Below, in pieces: positions 6,387 to 10,474 of a stretch of DNA of 10,474 bases. This stretch comes from Caulobacteraceae bacterium (GTDB lineage Bacteria > Pseudomonadota > Alphaproteobacteria > Caulobacterales > Caulobacteraceae). The DNA lies in assembly GCA_947456005.1 (NCBI GenBank), contig CANGRP010000067.1:1-10474 (forward strand), written 5' to 3'. Below the pieces are notes generated by a model. It was given only the letters and a program-made list of their open reading frames with translations, was not told the DNA's origin and did not search any database. The position numbers and the translations under genes are program-made. Within the stretch, counting starts at the first letter, position 1. Every line of letters begins with the position of its first letter.

Positions 6387-6398
6387 CTTTCGCGAAAG
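6387..6398. promoter_or_regulatory. 12-bp perfect palindrome upstream of the pseudo-kinase, possible operator
   Basis: CTTTCGCGAAAG is a perfect inverted repeat about 48 bases upstream of the pseudo-kinase start (6339). It abuts GTTAA (6398-6402), which on the minus strand reads TTAAC, one half of a CtrA-type box; the other half-site is poor (TTGT). The surrounding 6340-6563 intergenic stretch shows no other gene, and I see no clear terminator for the kinase gene there. Confidence 0.3.
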
Positions 6399-6563
6399 TT
6401 AAGGCCCCGACAACCTCGCCCGCTACACCTCAAGATTGTGCGGTCCAGAGCCGATGGGGTGCAGGATCCGCGAAGGCCGAATAGAGAAAAGGGGCTGAAT
6501 GGGGTTCCAGACGGACGCCAGCTAGATGCCCCGCGCCCTGCCGCCGCATCACGCCGGTCAGGT

Positions 6564-8489
6564 TCAGTTCGTTACGTGCAGCGCGCTCGAGATCGCAGCA
6601 TAAAGCGCCCCCACGTTGATGGGCTTACCCACGTGACCACTGAATCCATCCTGCTCATACTGCCGGATCTGTCCGGGCAAGACATTGGCGGAAAGGGCGA
6701 TGATCGGGAGGGTCGCACACCGACCCTGAAGCTGTCGGATCGCCTTGGTGGCCGAAACGCCGTCCATGACGGGCATCTGGATGTCCATCAGGACCAGATC
6801 GTAGTCACTCTGGCTCACCATCGCCAAAGCCTCGGCGCCGTTTGTGGCGAAGCTCAGCTTGACGCCGGAATCCTTGAGCAGGGCTCCCAACAACTCGCGA
6901 TTTGCGGGGTGATCTTCCGCGAGCAGGATGTTGATGGATCGGTCCAGCTGCACCGCGGATTCGCGAGCCGCCTCTTCGACGGGTTCGGACACATCGAGTT
7001 CGACCTCCACGGTGAAGCATGAACCCCGACCCGGTTCGCTTTCGACCGAGATCGAGCCACCCATCAGTTCCATCAAGCGACGTGATATCGCCAACCCCAG
7101 GCCTGTGCCCCCATAGCGCCGGCTAATCGAGCCGTCGGCCTGGGAGAACCGGTCAAAAAGCTTGGCAAGCTGATCGGCGGACATGCCGACTCCGCTGTCG
7201 GCAACGCTTATCGTGAGCAACATGCGGCTAGCGCCGCGAGGTTGGGCCGACACATTGACCGCGATCGTCCCGTTGTCCGTAAACTTGATGGCGTTGGACA
7301 GCAGATTCAGCAGAACCTGGTTTATCCGCATGTCGTCGCCATGCAGCCAGGACTGCGCCGCACCACACAATGGAGGTTCGACCTGAAACTGAATATCCAG
7401 ACCTTTGCTCTCGGCCTGAGGCGCCAGCAATGAAATCGCATCCTCAATCAGTCTGACCGGATTGAAAGATGTGAAGTCAAGCTCGAGAGCCCCACTCTCA
7501 AGTTTGGAAAGATCCAGTACATCATTCACTACATTCAGAAGGGTTCGACTTGCCCTCGAAATCTTATTGACAAAATCTCGACTATGTTCGGGAAGCATCT
7601 CTTCCCGGGAGAGAAGGTCCGAGAATCCAATAATACTTGTGAGCGGCGTTCGAAGCTCATGACTCATGTTCGCCAGGAACTGTGACTTCGCCTCCGCCGC
7701 GGCATCCGCTTCGGCGAGCGCCTTGACCAGAGCTCTCTCCGCGTCCTTGCGCTCGGAGATGTCACGAAGGACGTCCACCCATTCAATCAACTCGCCGAAG
7801 ACGTTATGGGCGGGTCGTGGGTTCCCTTCCAACCAGACCCGGCTTCCATCCTTCCGAATTGAGAGGACCTCCGTCGGGCCGGAAGAACCCTTTGACATGA
7901 TGATGCTGTTGAGCGCCTGAGAGGCTTTCGGGTGGGCAGTTGGATCAATGAAATCGAAAACTGATCTGCCGACCAGCTCTTCGGGCTCATAACCCAGAAT
8001 AGGCTTGACGGCAGGAGATACAAAAGTGAAGACTCCATCTGAAGTGTAACGAAAAATAAGATCTCGTGCATTTTCTGATATGAATTTGAATCTGCGAACT
8101 TCTTCAAAATCTATTTTCATTTCATTGAAATGTGAAGTTACATCTATATTTACGCCAACAACTTCCGGACCTTTTTCGCCACTTCTATAAGAGGCCCTCG
8201 ACAGGATTTGCCGAATATTCCCATTCGGCAATTGAATTCTGTAATGAGAGGAAAGGGCGCGCTTGGTCGCAAATATCTTGGCTATTCCTCGCGTTACGTA
8301 GTTGCGATCATCTGGGTGATAGCGAGCGAGAACATCCTGGCCGGTACATCCGGGTTCCAGCTCGAACATGTCATACATCGCCGGCGAAAAATCAAATTGA
8401 CCGTCAAAAAAGTATTTCCATGCCGCCACACCAGCGAGTTCAAGCAGTGCGTGTTCGTCTCCCAGCAAGCTATCAGGACATTGCCGCAT
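6564..8489 (-). CDS. Cytoplasmic PAS-PAS hybrid sensor histidine kinase
   Basis: A 641-residue soluble kinase with no membrane segment. The order is PAS 1 (about 14-120, with YHPDDR and a PxGxIRxIL strand), PAS 2 (about 132-247, ending WVDVLRDISERKDAE), and a short coiled coil (246-270). Next is the DHp domain with NMSHELRTPLTSIIGF (274-289), phosphoacceptor His277. The ATPase domain has N-box NQVLLNLLSNAIKF (390-403), G1 DSGVG (431-435), F-box region LFDRFSQ (444-450) and G2 GTGLGL (461-466). The C-terminal receiver has E525-D526, phosphoacceptor D569 (LMDIQMP), S600 and K622. All catalytic elements look intact, so it should autophosphorylate on His277 and pass phosphate to its own D569, then probably to an HPt or another receiver. 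The ligand of the PAS domains is not evident. The start ATG has GAGG about nine bases upstream. The PAS-coding part is much more AT-rich than its surroundings. Confidence 0.95.
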   Translation of the reverse strand: MRQCPDSLLGDEHALLELAGVAAWKYFFDGQFDFSPAMYDMFELEPGCTGQDVLARYHPDDRNYVTRGIAKIFATKRALSSHYRIQLPNGNIRQILSRASYRSGEKGPEVVGVNIDVTSHFNEMKIDFEEVRRFKFISENARDLIFRYTSDGVFTFVSPAVKPILGYEPEELVGRSVFDFIDPTAHPKASQALNSIIMSKGSSGPTEVLSIRKDGSRVWLEGNPRPAHNVFGELIEWVDVLRDISERKDAERALVKALAEADAAAEAKSQFLANMSHELRTPLTSIIGFSDLLSREEMLPEHSRDFVNKISRASRTLLNVVNDVLDLSKLESGALELDFTSFNPVRLIEDAISLLAPQAESKGLDIQFQVEPPLCGAAQSWLHGDDMRINQVLLNLLSNAIKFTDNGTIAVNVSAQPRGASRMLLTISVADSGVGMSADQLAKLFDRFSQADGSISRRYGGTGLGLAISRRLMELMGGSISVESEPGRGSCFTVEVELDVSEPVEEAARESAVQLDRSINILLAEDHPANRELLGALLKDSGVKLSFATNGAEALAMVSQSDYDLVLMDIQMPVMDGVSATKAIRQLQGRCATLPIIALSANVLPGQIRQYEQDGFSGHVGKPINVGALYAAISSALHVTN

Positions 8490-8534
8490 ATCATCCGCCT
8501 CGCGAGTCCGCTTCTCTGGTCTTACCAGATGCTG

Positions 8535-8550
8535 GTTAAGTCGGTGTTAC
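8535..8550 (-). promoter_or_regulatory. Candidate CtrA box upstream of the hybrid kinase
   Basis: On the minus strand the sequence is GTAA-N7-TTAAC, one mismatch from the CtrA consensus TTAA-N7-TTAAC known in Caulobacter. It lies 46 bases before the kinase start codon and just downstream of the possible -10 TACAAT, so if both are real the site would sit over the transcription start. TTAA is rare in GC-rich DNA, which raises its weight, but one site is not proof. Confidence 0.4.
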
Positions 8551-8562
8551 GTCTCCGGATGG

Positions 8563-8568
8563 ATTGTA
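8563..8568 (-). promoter_or_regulatory. Possible -10 element of the kinase promoter
   Basis: TACAAT on the minus strand is one base from TATAAT and would place a transcription start near 8556, about 67 bases upstream of the kinase ATG. No convincing -35 hexamer is found 16-18 bases further upstream, so an activator would be needed or the match is chance. Confidence 0.25.
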
Positions 8569-8725
8569 GAGTCCCCCAGAGAGGCGAGATGCGGGCGCCC
8601 TCAAGGCCAGACAGGATGGGGCGAGCCAGGCCTCGGAACCTGCGGTCGCAACAGTCGGAGCCGTGATGGAGGTCTGGCCCGGCAGTTGGGAAGGGCTCAG
8701 GACACGGCCCGTGCACGCCGCACAC

Positions 8726-8755
8726 AAAAGGGGCCCGCGGTCGCCCGCGAGCCCC
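8726..8755 (-). terminator. Rho-independent terminator of the TonB receptor gene
   Basis: On the minus strand an 11-bp stem with one mismatch (GGGGCTCGCGG with CCGCGGGCCCC), a four-base loop and a following TTTT run lie 46 bases after the receptor stop codon. Orientation and U-tract match an intrinsic terminator for the receptor transcript. It should separate that gene from the downstream kinase unit. Confidence 0.8.
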
Positions 8756-8801
8756 TGATTTCCGGCGCCAGGCTGGAAAATCCAGCCCGGCTCCGCATGC
8801 T

Positions 8802-10474
8802 TTACCAGGTCTTGGAGACGCCGATGCCGAAGGTGCGAGGCTCAGTGTAGAAGGCGTTCCGGAACAGGCCCGAGGAGTCATCCGTCAGGTAGGTGTCCGT
8901 GATCGCTTCCTCGTCGGTCGCATTCTTCACATAGGCTTCCACCGACCAGCCATTGTCGGCGTTGGCCAGGGAGACCGTCAGGTTGACGTTATTCCAGGCC
9001 TCAAGCTTGTCCGCGGCCGAATTGAAGATACGGGCAAAGCTGTCAGTCTGGTGGTAGTAGTCGACCCGGCCGAGGGCGGTCCAGCCGTTCTCCATTTCGA
9101 CCGTGTACTGGGCGCCGAGCGAGACCGTGAACTCCGGAGCGTTCGGCAGTTCCTTGCCCTTGAGGTTCACAGACACGCCGTCGTTCGCCGGGCCGAAGGC
9201 GCCATCGCAGACGCCCAGAAGGGCGAAGGGATTGTTGAGGGCGTTCGAAATCGAGAGCGCCGTCGCCGCAGTCGTCCTGGAGACCACGCAATTGGCGGTC
9301 GAGCTGGCCTTCACCAGGACCAGGTTCGGATCGCCTTGGGTCCGGTTGAAGACGTCGATGGACGTCCCGCCGGTGATCTCGGTGTCGAGCCAACCGATGC
9401 TGGCGTTGAAGCGCAGGGGCTGGATCGGGCTCCAGATGGACTCCAGCTCGATGCCCCTCACCTCGGCGTCAATGTTCTCGTTGATCGAGGTCCGGTTGAC
9501 GATCTTCGACACCTGGTAGCCGGTGTAGTCGTACAGGAAGGCCGTGCCGTTCAGCTGCAGCGTCCCATCGAGCAGCGTGTTCTTGGCGCCGACTTCATAG
9601 GCGTTGATGAACTCAGACTCGAAGGAGGGGGGCGGGCAATTCTGCGAGCAGGGCGGGTTCAGACCGCCCGCCTTGTAGCCGCGCGAGTAGAAGGCGTAGA
9701 TCAACGACTGGTCGGTAAAAGCCAGTTCCGGCTTCCAGTCAAAGCCGAAGCGGCCCGTCATTTCCTCGAAGTCCACCGCCAGAACCGGCTTGGTCCCGGG
9801 GGGCGCGCCGATGAGCCCGGAAGCCGGAATCCCCAGCGCCGAATTCCCTGGCACGCCGAGCGTGACAGCGAAATTTCTCACCTCCTTCTCGTCTCTGGTC
9901 CAACGAAGACCAAGCGTCCACTTGAAGTCCTCGGACATCTCCCAGTAGAGTTCACCGAATACAGCGGTTGACGTCAGGCTATACGGATTATAACTATCGA
10001 AATAGTTGTGCCCTGAACGATTGGGATCTTTGTTGGGATCAATCCCGACACATCCGTTGCCGGTGGTACAGTTTGGATTTCCTGTGTTCAGAAGATTGTT
10101 AACTTGATACCAGGCCGTTCCCGTATTAAACATGACATAGTAATCACCTTCAGTCGAATAATCGAGATACAGGGCGCCAACATTAAAGTTAAAGGGCCCA
10201 TCAAAAGCGGATTGAAGACGAACTTCCTGGCTGAATTGTTTATCGGAATTGGACGCAATATCACTCGTCGTAAATCGGTTGTAATTCCCATTCTGCGGAT
10301 CACTGACCACACCGCCCGGGAACAGTGTCGGGTAGATCGCCGTCGCGTAGCCGGGGACCGCCGCAAGGGCGTTCACCGGATTCGGCGTCGTGTTGAAGTT
10401 CACAGAGGGCGTATAGCGGTTGTAGTCTTGGCGATTGTAGAGACGATTCCGAGATTGATTGGTAAGTGAAGTCA
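8802..10474 (-). CDS. TonB-dependent outer-membrane receptor, 5' end outside window
   Basis: About 556 codons are present and the frame stays open to the right edge, so the signal peptide, TonB box and plug are missing; the family is usually 700-900 residues. What is seen is the C-terminal barrel: alternating amphipathic strands separated by long loops, the typical GELYWEM, WTLGLRWTRDEKEV, YAFYSRGYKAGGLNPP, YEVGAKNTLLDGTLQLNGTAFLYDY, and VRGIELES segments, and a final FGIGVSKTW ending in the aromatic residue that outer-membrane barrels need for BAM recognition. Such receptors import siderophores, vitamins or oligosaccharides using TonB energy. The SRGYKAGG..P signature is common in Caulobacterales and sphingomonad receptors, but it does not name the substrate. 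Predicted loops contain three cysteine pairs. An internal GTG at 10401-10403 is not the real start. It ends at a clear terminator. Confidence 0.93.
   Translation of the reverse strand, partial: TSLTNQSRNRLYNRQDYNRYTPSVNFNTTPNPVNALAAVPGYATAIYPTLFPGGVVSDPQNGNYNRFTTSDIASNSDKQFSQEVRLQSAFDGPFNFNVGALYLDYSTEGDYYVMFNTGTAWYQVNNLLNTGNPNCTTGNGCVGIDPNKDPNRSGHNYFDSYNPYSLTSTAVFGELYWEMSEDFKWTLGLRWTRDEKEVRNFAVTLGVPGNSALGIPASGLIGAPPGTKPVLAVDFEEMTGRFGFDWKPELAFTDQSLIYAFYSRGYKAGGLNPPCSQNCPPPSFESEFINAYEVGAKNTLLDGTLQLNGTAFLYDYTGYQVSKIVNRTSINENIDAEVRGIELESIWSPIQPLRFNASIGWLDTEITGGTSIDVFNRTQGDPNLVLVKASSTANCVVSRTTAATALSISNALNNPFALLGVCDGAFGPANDGVSVNLKGKELPNAPEFTVSLGAQYTVEMENGWTALGRVDYYHQTDSFARIFNSAADKLEAWNNVNLTVSLANADNGWSVEAYVKNATDEEAITDTYLTDDSSGLFRNAFYTEPRTFGIGVSKTW

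Larger units (their letters stand above)
8490..8725. other. Intergenic leader region upstream of the hybrid kinase
   Basis: The gap between the kinase start and the TonB receptor stop is 312 bases. It has no credible gene on either strand. It contains, on the minus strand, TACAAT at 8568-8563 as a possible -10 element without a recognisable -35, a CtrA-like box at 8550-8535, and a small inverted repeat ACCAG-CAT-CTGGT at 8536-8524. The part from 8570 to 8725 shows nothing I can name. Confidence 0.6.

Noticed and set aside
9051..9971. 306-codon plus-strand open frame opposite the TonB receptor
   Set aside because: It has no motif or plausible ribosome site, and the opposite strand encodes a clear barrel.
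10401..10403. GTG as the start codon of the TonB receptor
   Set aside because: The frame is open upstream to the window edge, and a receptor needs a signal peptide and plug that are not present after this GTG.

Overview
The window looks like chromosome of a high-GC alphaproteobacterium, most plausibly a member of Caulobacterales (Caulobacter/Phenylobacterium/Brevundimonas type). That placement is inference. It rests on strongly GC-biased codons, a large TonB-dependent receptor of the kind abundant in that group, a T1SS-type RTX protein, many hybrid-kinase features and one CtrA-like box. No mobile element, CRISPR array, rRNA or origin was seen.

Layout. Positions 1-2153 (minus strand) hold two tightly coupled polysaccharide-locus genes: a family-4-like glycosyltransferase, then a glutamine-dependent asparagine synthase whose 3' end is cut by the window edge. 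The stop and start codons share one base (TGATG). A tRNA-Met(CAT) at 2251-2327 (plus) has a good promoter just upstream and is followed by a small plus-strand lipoprotein (2458-2769).

From 8489 down to 2827 five genes all lie on the minus strand: a canonical PAS-PAS hybrid histidine kinase; a degenerate kinase-like protein that lost its phosphoacceptor histidine and ATP-binding boxes but keeps an intact receiver; a METTL7-like SAM methyltransferase; a secreted-type protein with a C-type lectin domain fused to RTX calcium-binding nonapeptides; and a GNAT acetyltransferase whose start overlaps the lectin gene by 13 bases. The gaps are about 224, 60, 88 and -13 bases. The last four could be one transcript, and the kinase may be a separate unit. 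The right end (8802-10474, minus) is the C-terminal barrel of a TonB-dependent receptor, followed by a clear intrinsic terminator at 8726-8755. Its N-terminus lies outside the window.

How they may work together. The intact kinase and the pseudo-kinase/receiver form a plausible phosphorelay pair, and the cluster's exported product would be the lectin-RTX protein. The linkage is inferred from order, strand and spacing only. The most unusual items are the His-less pseudo-kinase/receiver, the lectin-RTX fusion with a TTG start behind a near-ideal Shine-Dalgarno, and the local drop to about 30% GC inside the sensor half of the kinase gene.
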